Part shown: one piece after another, positions 47,602-55,455 of the stretch
Layout of the letters: each line of letters begins with the position of its first letter
Numbering within the stretch: position 1 is the stretch's first letter
Source of the DNA: Streptomyces aureoverticillatus
Lineage (GTDB): Bacteria > Actinomycetota > Actinomycetes > Streptomycetales > Streptomycetaceae
DNA length: 64,000 nt
Assembly (NCBI RefSeq): GCF_014649395.1
Contig: NZ_BMSY01000007.1
Span: 372,001-436,000 of the forward strand
Direction: 5' to 3'
Program-made: the position numbers and the translations under genes
The notes under the pieces: generated by a model
What the model was told of the DNA's origin: nothing
Seen by the model: the letters and a program-made list of their open reading frames with translations, nothing else
Database searches by the model: none

Positions 47602-48450
47602 ATGCTGCGCATCGCCGTCCCCAACAAGGGTTCACTGTCCGGACCTGCGTCGGCGATGCTGCATGAGGCCGGCTACCAGCAGCGCAAGGAGTCCAAGGAA
47701 CTCGTCCTCGTCGACCCCGAGAACGAGGTCGAGTTCTTCTACCTGCGCCCGCGCGACATCGCGATCTACGTCTCCTCCGGCAAGCTCGACATCGGCATCA
47801 CCGGACGCGACCTGCTGATCGACTCCGGCGCCAGCGCCGAGGAGATCCTGCCGCTCGGCTTCGCCCGGTCCACCTTCCGCTTCGCCGCGAAGCCCGGCAC
47901 CGTGCACGGCATCGACGACCTGGCGGGACGCACGGTCGCCACCTCCTACGAGGGCATCGTCGCCAAGCACCTCGCCGACAGCGGCATCGACGCCTCCGTC
48001 ATCCACCTGGACGGCGCCGTCGAGACCGCCATCGAGCTGGGCGTCGCCCAGGTCATCGCGGACGTCGTCGAGACCGGCACCAGCCTGCGCAACGCCGGCC
48101 TCGAGGTCTTCGGCGAGCCGATCATGAAGTCCGAGGCCGTCGTCATCCGGCGCACCGGAGCCGACACCGACGACCCGAAGGTGCAGCAGTTCCTGCGCCG
48201 CCTCCAGGGCGTCCTGGTCGCCCGGACGTACGTGATGATGGACTACGACTGCCGCGCCGAGCACCTCGAACAGGCCGTGGCCCTCACCCCTGGCCTGGAG
48301 TCGCCGACCATCTCGCCGCTGCACAACGAGGGCTGGGTCGCCGTGCGTTCCATGGTCCCCGCCAAGGACGCCCAGCGGGTCATGGACGATCTGTACGCCA
48401 TCGGGGCGCGGGCCATTCTGACCACGGCCATCCACGCCTGCCGCCTGTGA
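47602..48450 (+). CDS. hisG: ATP phosphoribosyltransferase, long form
   Basis: 282 residues: a periplasmic-binding-type catalytic core (LRIAVPNKGSL, LDIGITGRDLL, and the PRPP loop ADVVETGTSLRNAGL) plus a C-terminal ACT-like regulatory domain (about residues 210-282) for histidine feedback. It catalyses the committed step of histidine synthesis. ATG 47602 follows AAAGGAAT. Its stop overlaps the next start by GTGA. Confidence 0.96.
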   Translation: MLRIAVPNKGSLSGPASAMLHEAGYQQRKESKELVLVDPENEVEFFYLRPRDIAIYVSSGKLDIGITGRDLLIDSGASAEEILPLGFARSTFRFAAKPGTVHGIDDLAGRTVATSYEGIVAKHLADSGIDASVIHLDGAVETAIELGVAQVIADVVETGTSLRNAGLEVFGEPIMKSEAVVIRRTGADTDDPKVQQFLRRLQGVLVARTYVMMDYDCRAEHLEQAVALTPGLESPTISPLHNEGWVAVRSMVPAKDAQRVMDDLYAIGARAILTTAIHACRL

Positions 48451-48965
48451 CCGCGCCGGAGACCGCCGCCATGTCCGACGAGACCGCTTCCGGGGCCGTG
48501 ACCGCCGCGCCCGCCCTGCCCGTCACCTTCCGGCCCGCCCGCACCCGGGCGGTCCTGCTCACCGCCGGGGTCGCGGTCTTCGTGGCCCTCGCGGTGATCT
48601 CCGTGCTGCTCCCGAACCTCAGCCCGGGGGAGCGGACCAGCTTCGTCTTCACCGGCGCGCTGCTGCTCGGCGTGCTCGTCCTGCTGAGCAGGCCCAAGGT
48701 GGTCGCCGACGACAGCGGCGTGACCGTCGTCAACATCGCCACCAAGCGACGCCTGGAGTGGGCCGAGATCGTGCGGGTCAACCTGCGCCCGGGAGACCCC
48801 TGGGTGTTCCTCGACCTCACCGACGGCACCAGCCTGCCCGCTCTCGGCATCCAGCCGGGCATCGCCAAGCAGCACGCGATCAACGACGCCCGCGCATTGC
48901 GAGCCCTGGCCGACGCGCGCTCCGGCAGCGAGACCGCCGGGTCCGGGGACGCGGACGCGAACTAG
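48447..48965 (+). CDS. Membrane protein with bacterial PH domain
   Basis: 172 residues. Two adjacent hydrophobic helices (AVLLTAGVAVFVALAVISVLL and FVFTGALLLGVLVLL) precede a small PH-like domain (VVADDSGVTVVNIATKRRLEWAEIVRVNLRPGDPWVFLDLTDG) of the type common in actinobacterial membrane proteins. GTG 48447 overlaps the hisG stop, so it is coupled to histidine synthesis in translation without an obvious functional link. The function is unknown. Confidence 0.85.
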   Translation: MTAPETAAMSDETASGAVTAAPALPVTFRPARTRAVLLTAGVAVFVALAVISVLLPNLSPGERTSFVFTGALLLGVLVLLSRPKVVADDSGVTVVNIATKRRLEWAEIVRVNLRPGDPWVFLDLTDGTSLPALGIQPGIAKQHAINDARALRALADARSGSETAGSGDADAN

Positions 48966-49219
48966 GGGATCCCCCCGGGGCGGGAATCCGGGAGGACTCG
49001 GGGATCCCGAACTGACGCACCGGCGGTCGTCTTGATTAATCTGGTGGGCGGGGCAGGCAGCATGGGCCGGCCCCGCCCCGCACGGCCGGCGCGGCCGGAA
49101 CGGGGCTTCCGACTACCCGAGGAGTGACCCCCTCCGGCGATGGACGGATCGTCCTGTAGTACCTGCGCCGCCCCCTCCCGACATCCGGGAACCCGAGCAC
49201 CGGGCGAGGCGGCGGCATC

Positions 49220-50689
49220 ATGACCATCCCCCTGCTGCTCCTCGGAGCGGCCCTCCTGCTGATCCTCGCCAACGGCTTCTTCGTGGCCGCCGAGTTCGGC
49301 CTCGTCACCGTCGAGCGGCCCGACGCCGAGAAGGCCGCCGCCGACGGCGACCGCCGGGCGCGCACGGTCGTCGGCGCCCTCAAGGAACTCTCCTTCCAGC
49401 TGTCGGGCACCCAGCTCGGCATCACCCTCACCTCCCTCGTCATCGGCATGCTCGCCGAGCCGGCCCTCGCGCACCTCCTCGCGGGCCCGCTCACCTCGAC
49501 GGGCATACCGGAAGGCGCAGTTCCAGGGGTGTCGGTGGCCGTCGGCATGCTGCTCGCGTCCGCGGTGCAGATGGTGATCGGCGAGCTGGTGCCCAAGAAC
49601 TGGGCGGTGTCCCGGCCGCTGCAGGTCGCGCGGTTCGTCGCGGGCCCGCAGCACGCCTTCTCCCGCCTGTTCCGGCCGGTGATCGCCGCGCTGAACGCGG
49701 TCGCGAACCGGCTCGTGCGGGCCCTCGGCGTCGAGCCCACCGAGGAGCTCGCCTCCGCCCGCACCCCCGGTGAACTCGTCTCCCTCGCCCGCCACTCGGC
49801 CCGCGCGGGCGCCCTGGAGCAGGACACCGCCGACCTGTTCGTGCGCACGCTCATCCTCGACGAGCTCACCGCGCAGCACGTGATGACGCCCCGCGTGAAG
49901 GTCAGCGCCCTGCAGTCCTCCGCCACCGCCGAGGACGTGGTCAACCTGACCCGCGCCACCGGCCTGTCCCGCTTCCCGGTGTACCGCGACCGGATCGACG
50001 AAATCGTCGGCATGGTCCACCTCAAGGACGCCCTCGCGGTCCCCGCCCACGAGCGGCTGCGCACCCCCGTGGGCCGCATCGCCAAGTCCCCCCTGCTCGT
50101 CCCGGAGACGCTGCCCGTGCAGCCCCTCCTGGAGCGGCTGCGCAGCGAGCAGCCGATCGCCGTCGTCGTCGACGAGTACGGCGGCACGGCCGGGGTGGTC
50201 ACCCTGGAGGACATCGTCGAGGAACTCGTCGGCGACGTCCGCGACGAGCACGACCACCCCGGCGGACCGCCCGAACTCGCCGCCGCGCCGCCCGAGGACG
50301 GCCGGCCGGCGTGGGACGCCGACGGCGGCTGCCGCGTCGACACGCTCCAGCGCATAGGACTCGACGTACCGGAGGGCCCGTACGAGACCGTGGCGGGCCT
50401 GGTCGCCGACCTGCTCGGCCGCATCCCGGCCCCCGGCGACCGCGCCGAACTCCCGGGCTGGCGGCTCGCGGTGCGCCAGGTGGGGCACTATCGGGCGGAG
50501 CGGGTGCGGTTGGTGCGTACGGGTGCCGTGGATCGGGGCGGTGCGGCTCATGTGACCGGGGCTGCTGATGCGGCTGACGGGCCCGGGCGGTGGGCCGGAG
50601 CAGGCGCCGTCGGAGCCGGGGCCGGAGCCCGAGCTGGAACCGGGGCCGGGGACAGAGCCGGTGCGGGTGTCGCGGAGGCCGTGCGATGA
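49220..50689 (+). CDS. CNNM/HlyC-CorC family membrane protein with CBS domains (first of a pair)
   Basis: 489 residues: a DUF21/CNNM membrane domain (LLLILANGFFVAAEFGLV, IGELVPKNWAVSR), a CBS pair (TAQHVMTPRVKVSAL ... AVVVDEYGGTAGVVTLEDIVEELVGDV), a CorC/HlyC domain and an unusual Gly/Ala-rich tail of ~40 residues. The family includes Mg/Co efflux or transport proteins. It overlaps the second paralogue by ATGA. The 254-nt region upstream is GC-rich and may form a structured leader. Confidence 0.9.
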   Translation: MTIPLLLLGAALLLILANGFFVAAEFGLVTVERPDAEKAAADGDRRARTVVGALKELSFQLSGTQLGITLTSLVIGMLAEPALAHLLAGPLTSTGIPEGAVPGVSVAVGMLLASAVQMVIGELVPKNWAVSRPLQVARFVAGPQHAFSRLFRPVIAALNAVANRLVRALGVEPTEELASARTPGELVSLARHSARAGALEQDTADLFVRTLILDELTAQHVMTPRVKVSALQSSATAEDVVNLTRATGLSRFPVYRDRIDEIVGMVHLKDALAVPAHERLRTPVGRIAKSPLLVPETLPVQPLLERLRSEQPIAVVVDEYGGTAGVVTLEDIVEELVGDVRDEHDHPGGPPELAAAPPEDGRPAWDADGGCRVDTLQRIGLDVPEGPYETVAGLVADLLGRIPAPGDRAELPGWRLAVRQVGHYRAERVRLVRTGAVDRGGAAHVTGAADAADGPGRWAGAGAVGAGAGARAGTGAGDRAGAGVAEAVR

Positions 50690-51795
50690 GCGCGCTCCAA
50701 CTCCTCTTCGCGCTCCTGCTCGTGTTCGCCAACGGCTTCTTCGTGGGGGCCGAGTTCGCGCTCGTGTCCGTGCGGCGCAGCCAGATCGAGCCGCTGGCCG
50801 GCAAGCGGGCCCGGCAGGTTCTGTACGGTCTGGAGCACCTGCCGCAGATGATGGCCGCGGCCCAGTTCGGCATCACCGTCTGCTCGCTGACGCTCGGCGC
50901 CGTCGCGGAGCCGACCGTGGCGCATCTGCTCGAACCGCTCTTCCACGCGGCGCACCTGCCCGAGAGCATGATCCACCCACTGGGGTACGTGATCGCGCTG
51001 GCCGTCGTCGTCTTCCTCCACCTCGTCATCGGCGAGATGGTCCCGAAGAACCTCGCGATGGCGGCGCCCGAGCGGACCGCGCTGTGGCTGAGCCCGGGGC
51101 TGGTGGCGTTCGCCCGCCTGTGCCGCCCGGTCACGGTGGCCCTCGGTGCCTGCGCCCGGCTGATCCTGCGGCTCTTCAGGGTCGAGCCCAAGGACGAGGT
51201 GGAGGCGGTCTTCACCAGCGTCCAGCTCGGCCGGCTCGTGGAGGACGCGGGCCAGGCGGGCCTCATCGACCCGCGGGCGCAGGAGCGCCTGGAGGACGCC
51301 CTGGAGCTGGGCTCGCGCCCGGTGACGGACGTCCTGCTCGACCGCGCGTCCCTGGTCACCGTCGACCCGTCGGTCACCCCGGCCCAGGTCGTCGAACTGA
51401 CCGGCCGCACGGGGTACTCCCGCTTCCCGGTCCGCGCGGAGAACGGCGCCTTCATGGGCTACCTCCACGTGAAGGACGTACTGGACCTGGAGGACACCGA
51501 CCGCGCGGTGCCGCAGCACGTCTGGCACCAGATGACGACCCTGCGCGCCGAACTCCCCCTGGACGACGCCCTGACGGTGATGCGGCACGCCGCCACGCAC
51601 CTGGCTCAGGTCGCCGACGCGTCCGGCAGGGTGCTCGGCCTCGTCGCCCTGGAGGACGTCCTCGAACTCCTCGTCGGCGAGGTGCGGGATCCGGCGCACC
51701 GGGTGGCGGTGCCGCGGGCGGGGCGCGCCGCGGCCACTGGGAGTACGGGCAGCGGGAGCGCGGAGGGCCTGCGGGGGAAGGAGCTCGTGGGCTGA
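50686..51795 (+). CDS. CNNM/HlyC-CorC family membrane protein with CBS domains (second of a pair)
   Basis: 369-residue paralogue of the preceding protein: FANGFFVGAEFALVSVRRSQ and HLVIGEMVPKNLAMAAPER in the membrane domain, and a CBS pair (VTDVLLDRASLVTVD, VLGLVALEDVLELLVGEV). It lacks the CorC/HlyC C-terminal domain found in the first gene. ATG 50686 has GGAGG upstream and overlaps the previous stop. Such tandem pairs, one long and one short, are common and may form heterodimers. Confidence 0.9.
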   Translation: MSALQLLFALLLVFANGFFVGAEFALVSVRRSQIEPLAGKRARQVLYGLEHLPQMMAAAQFGITVCSLTLGAVAEPTVAHLLEPLFHAAHLPESMIHPLGYVIALAVVVFLHLVIGEMVPKNLAMAAPERTALWLSPGLVAFARLCRPVTVALGACARLILRLFRVEPKDEVEAVFTSVQLGRLVEDAGQAGLIDPRAQERLEDALELGSRPVTDVLLDRASLVTVDPSVTPAQVVELTGRTGYSRFPVRAENGAFMGYLHVKDVLDLEDTDRAVPQHVWHQMTTLRAELPLDDALTVMRHAATHLAQVADASGRVLGLVALEDVLELLVGEVRDPAHRVAVPRAGRAAATGSTGSGSAEGLRGKELVG

Positions 51796-51810
51796 GAGCC
51801 TGTTTCTGAA

Positions 51811-51830
51811 CCCCCGCCTGCGCGGCGGGG
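51811..51830. terminator. Bidirectional terminator
   Basis: CCCCGCC (51812-51818), loop TGCGC, GGCGGGG (51824-51830), between the CBS gene and the convergent response regulator; an alternative longer pairing CCCCCGCC with GGCGGGGG at 51837-51844 exists. Confidence 0.55.
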
Positions 51831-51850
51831 CCGGTGGGCGGGGGCGGCGG

Positions 51851-52531
51851 TTAGCAGTTGCGCCCGAGTCCCGCGTCCCGGGCCCGGACGATCGCCGTCG
51901 CGCGGTCGGCCACCCGCAGCTTCATGAAGATGGCCGAGACGTGGTTGCTGATCGTCTTGGGGGCGAGCCGGAGCCTGCGGGCGATGGCCGGGTTGGCCAT
52001 GCCCGCCGCGATCAGGTCGAGTACCTCCAGCTCGCGGGCCGTCAGTTCCGGGAACGGCGAGGGCGCCGCCGCGTCCGCCGGGCGGGCCATCCACTCGGCC
52101 ACCCGGCGGGCGATCCGCGGCCCGAAGATGGCCTCACCGGCGGCGACGCACCGTACCGCCCGGACGATCTCGTCCTGTCCCGCGCCCTTCAGGATGAAGC
52201 CGCGCGCCCCCGCCCGCATCGCTGCGAACACGGACTCGTCGTCCTCGAACATGGTCAGGACCAGGACGGCCGTCTCCGGTGCCGCAGCCATCACCTCGCG
52301 GGTCGCCGACACCCCGTCCAGGTCGGGCATCTCCAGGTCGACGACCAGCACCCGCGGCCGGTGCAGCAGCGTCTCGCGCACCGCGTCCCGGCCGCCCGAG
52401 GCCTCGCCGACCACCGCGATGCCGTCGATGGAGCCGAGCAGGGCCCGCAGCCCGCCCCGCACCACGGGATGGTCGTCGGCGATGACCACGGTGAGCTCGG
52501 CGAACTCAGGGGATTCGGCGGGCGTCGTCAA
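51851..52531 (-). CDS. NarL/LuxR-family response regulator
   Basis: 226 residues. The receiver domain has the acidic pocket VVIADDHP (D19, D20), phosphoacceptor D65 in VLVVDLEMPD and K115-type Lys in GFILKGA. The C-terminal LuxR helix-turn-helix is LTARELEVLDLIAAGMANPAIARRLRLAPKTISNHVSAI. The TTG at 52531 is chosen for GGGGAG ~9 nt upstream and the family N-terminus; ATG 52609 is an alternative. It is probably partnered with the histidine kinase encoded upstream on the same strand. Confidence 0.9.
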   Translation of the reverse strand: MTTPAESPEFAELTVVIADDHPVVRGGLRALLGSIDGIAVVGEASGGRDAVRETLLHRPRVLVVDLEMPDLDGVSATREVMAAAPETAVLVLTMFEDDESVFAAMRAGARGFILKGAGQDEIVRAVRCVAAGEAIFGPRIARRVAEWMARPADAAAPSPFPELTARELEVLDLIAAGMANPAIARRLRLAPKTISNHVSAIFMKLRVADRATAIVRARDAGLGRNC

Positions 52532-52588
52532 GGCGCGGCTCCCCACAGCAGGTCGGCACGGGCGGCGCGGGCGGGTGCCCGCCCGTAT

Positions 52589-52614
52589 CCACCCGTCGTC
52601 CCTACCCATCGTCC
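52589..52614 (-). repeat. Tandem 13-bp repeat upstream of the response regulator
   Basis: On the minus strand GGACGATGGGTAG (52614-52602) is followed directly by GGACGACGGGTGG (52601-52589), 11 of 13 identical, about 58-83 nt before the TTG start. It is a candidate autoregulatory site. Confidence 0.6.
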
Positions 52615-52891
52615 GGGGAGCGGACCCTTCTGTCCCGGGTGCCCGCACCCGCTCCGGCCGGGAGGTCTTCCCGCCCGGGCGGGGGCCGGGCGCCCTGACC
52701 GACGGGGGTGCGGGAGCGGCACGCTGTGGCCACGGCGAAGCAGCGGGGCTCTCCCCTCGCTGAGACCCAGCGGGCTCCCCTCCTCGGGGTGCCCCCGGCC
52801 GGGCCCGGTCTCTCCCCGAGCCCGGCCGGCGCTCCAGCCGTGTGCCGGACCCCCGGCGGTGGCCGGCCCCCCGCCCACCGCCGGGGAGGAC

Positions 52892-52945
52892 GTCACCCGC
52901 GTCACTTCAGTCACCCACATCACCCCAGGCACCCACGTCATCCGC
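52892..52945. repeat. Six imperfect 9-bp repeats (GTCACCCAC-like)
   Basis: GTCACCCGC, GTCACTTCA, GTCACCCAC, ATCACCCCA, GGCACCCAC and GTCATCCGC run head to tail in the 747-nt gap 52532-53278 between response regulator and kinase. No convincing gene was seen in that gap except the doubtful short ORF at 52997. Confidence 0.7.
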
Positions 52946-52996
52946 GCCCGCCATGCCCCCTCCGGGCCGACCACGACCGAGGAAGGCCGACTCCCC

Positions 52997-53134
52997 ATGA
53001 AGCACCTCACCCGCCAGGTCCCGTACGTCGTCGCCGCTCCCGTCACCACCGGCACCCCGCCGCCGGTGCCCACCACCGGGAGAGGCAGTGCGGGCGACCG
53101 GCCGCGGGCGGGACCGGGCCAGGTCGCCGAGTGA
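52997..53134 (+). CDS. Possible small ORF, 45 residues
   Basis: ATG 52997 follows GAGGAAGG by ~10 nt and opens a 45-codon frame (MKHLTRQVPYVVAAPV...). It is Pro/Gly/Thr-rich after residue 16 and has no recognised homologue or motif. It is antisense to the direction of the flanking two-component genes. The reasonable ribosome site is the only support; it may be spurious. Confidence 0.25.
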   Translation: MKHLTRQVPYVVAAPVTTGTPPPVPTTGRGSAGDRPRAGPGQVAE

Positions 53135-53278
53135 GGCCGCGTCGCGCCTGCCCGCTCCGTGGGGGAGGCGGCAACGGACGGCCGCGCCAGGGATGTCGGC
53201 GCGGCTGTCTGCGCGGCGGCGGCCCCCCGCGCCGGTATCGCCACCAGCACCGGCGCCGGGGTTGAAGGGCGCTGCCGG

Positions 53279-55270
53279 TCACGGGGGACGCACGGGGGCG
53301 TCCTCCCGGGGGCCCGGTCTGAGGGGGAGGACGGCGCTGACCACGCCGCCCTCCGGACCGGGCCCGGACCGGCAGCGTCCGGCGAGTTCGGCGGCCCGCT
53401 CCGCCATCGTGGAGAGCCCGACACCGGGCTGCCACGGGACAGCGGACGGGCCGCCGTTGTCGCTGACCTCGACGCGCAGCGCGTGGTCGATGCGCAGTCG
53501 CACCAGGGCGTGGTCGGCCCGCGAGTGCCGGGCGGCGTTCGTCAGCGCCTCCGTCGCGATGCGGTACGCCGCCACCTCGACCGCGGCCGGCAGGGGCGGG
53601 AGCCTGCCGGGCGCGTCGATGGTGATGGCCAGCGGCACGCCGCCGACGCGGTGGCTCAGCTGCTCCGCCTGCCGGGTCAGCGCGGCGACGAGGCCCAACT
53701 CGTCGAGCGCGGGCGGCCGCAGGCCCTCGACGAGGCGCCGGATCTCGTCGATGGCCCCGGTCGCGTGCCCGCGCAGCTGGTCGAGGAGCTGCTCGGCGGT
53801 GGCCGGGTCGGTGCGGACCAGGTTGCGGGCCGCGTCGGTGGTGAAGGCGAGGCCGGTGAGGGTGGGGCCGAGCCCGTCGTGCAGATCGCGGCGCAGCCGC
53901 CGGCGTTCCTCCTCGCGGGCGGACACCAGCCGCTCGCGCGAGGACTGCAGCTCCGCCGAGAGGACGGTCGCCCGGACGGCGACCCCGAGGGGCACCACGA
54001 GGGCCTTGAGGGTGCGCAGGTCCTCCGCGTCGAGGCGGGCCTGCCCCCGGCGGGTGCCCACGACCAGTTCCGCCTCCTTCGTGCCGGGCGTGGGCAGCGC
54101 GATCACCAGCCCGCCGGGCCGCTCGGTGCCGGACGCGGCCACCGGGCGCCCCTCCAGGCGGAACGCGGCGTACGGCAGCCGCAGCGTGTCCCGGACCGCG
54201 CGCAGCAGCCCGTCCAGGCCGGACTCGGCGGACAGCCGCGCCCCGAGCCGGTCGAGCGCGCGCACGGGGTCGCCGCGATCGCCGTACAGCATCCGGTCGA
54301 TGAGCCGCTGGAGCCGGGCCCGCACCGGATGGAAGGCGATCGCGACGCCCACCGCGACCAGCGCGGCACCACCGAGGTGGAAGGTGTCCCGCAGCACCCG
54401 GTCGAGGAACAGCACCACGCCCGCGTAGACGCCGAGGACCGCGAAGGACAGCGCCAGATAGAGCAGGGCCCGGGAGACCACCCACTGGATGTCGAGCAGT
54501 CGGGGGCGCAGGATCGCCACGGCCATCGCCACCGGCTGGGCGATGATGAGCACTTGCAGCGCCTCCGCCCGCATGCCCAGCGGCCACCAGGGGACGGCGC
54601 ACAGGCCGGCGAGCATCAGCCACAGCAACTGCCGGCGCAGCAGGTCGTCGCCCCACCGGTAGCGGACGAGCAGCGCGGTGAGGTCGACGAGCATCGGTAC
54701 GAAGATGCCCGCGAGGACGATCTGGGTGCGGTGCGGTTCGAGCGCGGGCACCGACAGGACGTGCAGGTGTCCGACGGGGCCGCCGACCGCGTACGGAAGA
54801 GGCGTCGTCGCGCACCACAGCCAGAACAGCGCGCCGACCGCGCCGGTGGCCCAGGCGACGCGCCGCCAGCCCGGACCCGGCAGCCGGCCGGTGGGGAACA
54901 GCAGCAGCGCGAGCGGCACGAACACGCGCAGGCCCAGCGGCCAGGAGGCCAGCGCCACGGTGACCACGGCGCGCAGGACCGGCTCGCTCCAGCCGTCCCG
55001 CAGCCCCAGCGCGAGCAGGCCGACTCCCATGACGGTCACCGCGTGCGCCGCGGCGCCGCCGAGCAGCAGCCAGCCCACCGGGTTGCGCGGTCTGCGCCAG
55101 GCGACGGGGACGCCGCAGGCGGCGAAGACGGCGGCCAGCACGACGTCCGTCACCACAAAGCTGTCGACGGCGAGCCGGAAGGTGAGGCCGCACTCCATCC
55201 ACAGCCCCACGCCGGTGCCCACCGCGGCCGCCACGGCGGCGAAGAATCCCCATGCCAGCCAGGTGGTCAC
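53279..55270 (-). CDS. HisKA_3-type sensor histidine kinase
   Basis: 663 residues. The N-terminal part has ~8-10 membrane helices (about residues 1-290). A linker with GAF-like features follows, then the dimerisation domain with phosphoacceptor H464 in RRDLHDGLGPTL, and an HATPase_c domain (EALTNAARHSRA N-box, VEVSDNGG and GVGLSTMAERA). It autophosphorylates and passes phosphate to a NarL-type regulator, most likely the one at 51851. GTG 55270 is the first usable start. The signal is unknown. Confidence 0.9.
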   Translation of the reverse strand: MTTWLAWGFFAAVAAAVGTGVGLWMECGLTFRLAVDSFVVTDVVLAAVFAACGVPVAWRRPRNPVGWLLLGGAAAHAVTVMGVGLLALGLRDGWSEPVLRAVVTVALASWPLGLRVFVPLALLLFPTGRLPGPGWRRVAWATGAVGALFWLWCATTPLPYAVGGPVGHLHVLSVPALEPHRTQIVLAGIFVPMLVDLTALLVRYRWGDDLLRRQLLWLMLAGLCAVPWWPLGMRAEALQVLIIAQPVAMAVAILRPRLLDIQWVVSRALLYLALSFAVLGVYAGVVLFLDRVLRDTFHLGGAALVAVGVAIAFHPVRARLQRLIDRMLYGDRGDPVRALDRLGARLSAESGLDGLLRAVRDTLRLPYAAFRLEGRPVAASGTERPGGLVIALPTPGTKEAELVVGTRRGQARLDAEDLRTLKALVVPLGVAVRATVLSAELQSSRERLVSAREEERRRLRRDLHDGLGPTLTGLAFTTDAARNLVRTDPATAEQLLDQLRGHATGAIDEIRRLVEGLRPPALDELGLVAALTRQAEQLSHRVGGVPLAITIDAPGRLPPLPAAVEVAAYRIATEALTNAARHSRADHALVRLRIDHALRVEVSDNGGPSAVPWQPGVGLSTMAERAAELAGRCRSGPGPEGGVVSAVLPLRPGPREDAPVRPP

Positions 55271-55455
55271 CGTCCCGCACCCCCACCGCGTCCGCCCTCA
55301 CGGCAAGAGTCCCGGACCCGGCACCGGATCCGAACACGGTGGCGCCCAAACACCTCGAATGAATGACAAAGCGGCTCGGCGGCTCTCGCCGTGGGCGGAG
55401 CGCTTCCGGGACCACGCCCCCGGGCGCACCCCGGGCCGCGCCCGGGCGGTGCGGC

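Noticed and set aside
52528-53424. 298-codon minus-strand frame in the kinase-regulator gap
   Set aside because: Pro/Arg/Ser/Gly-rich, no motif, includes the 9-bp repeats and overlaps the kinase end; not protein-like.
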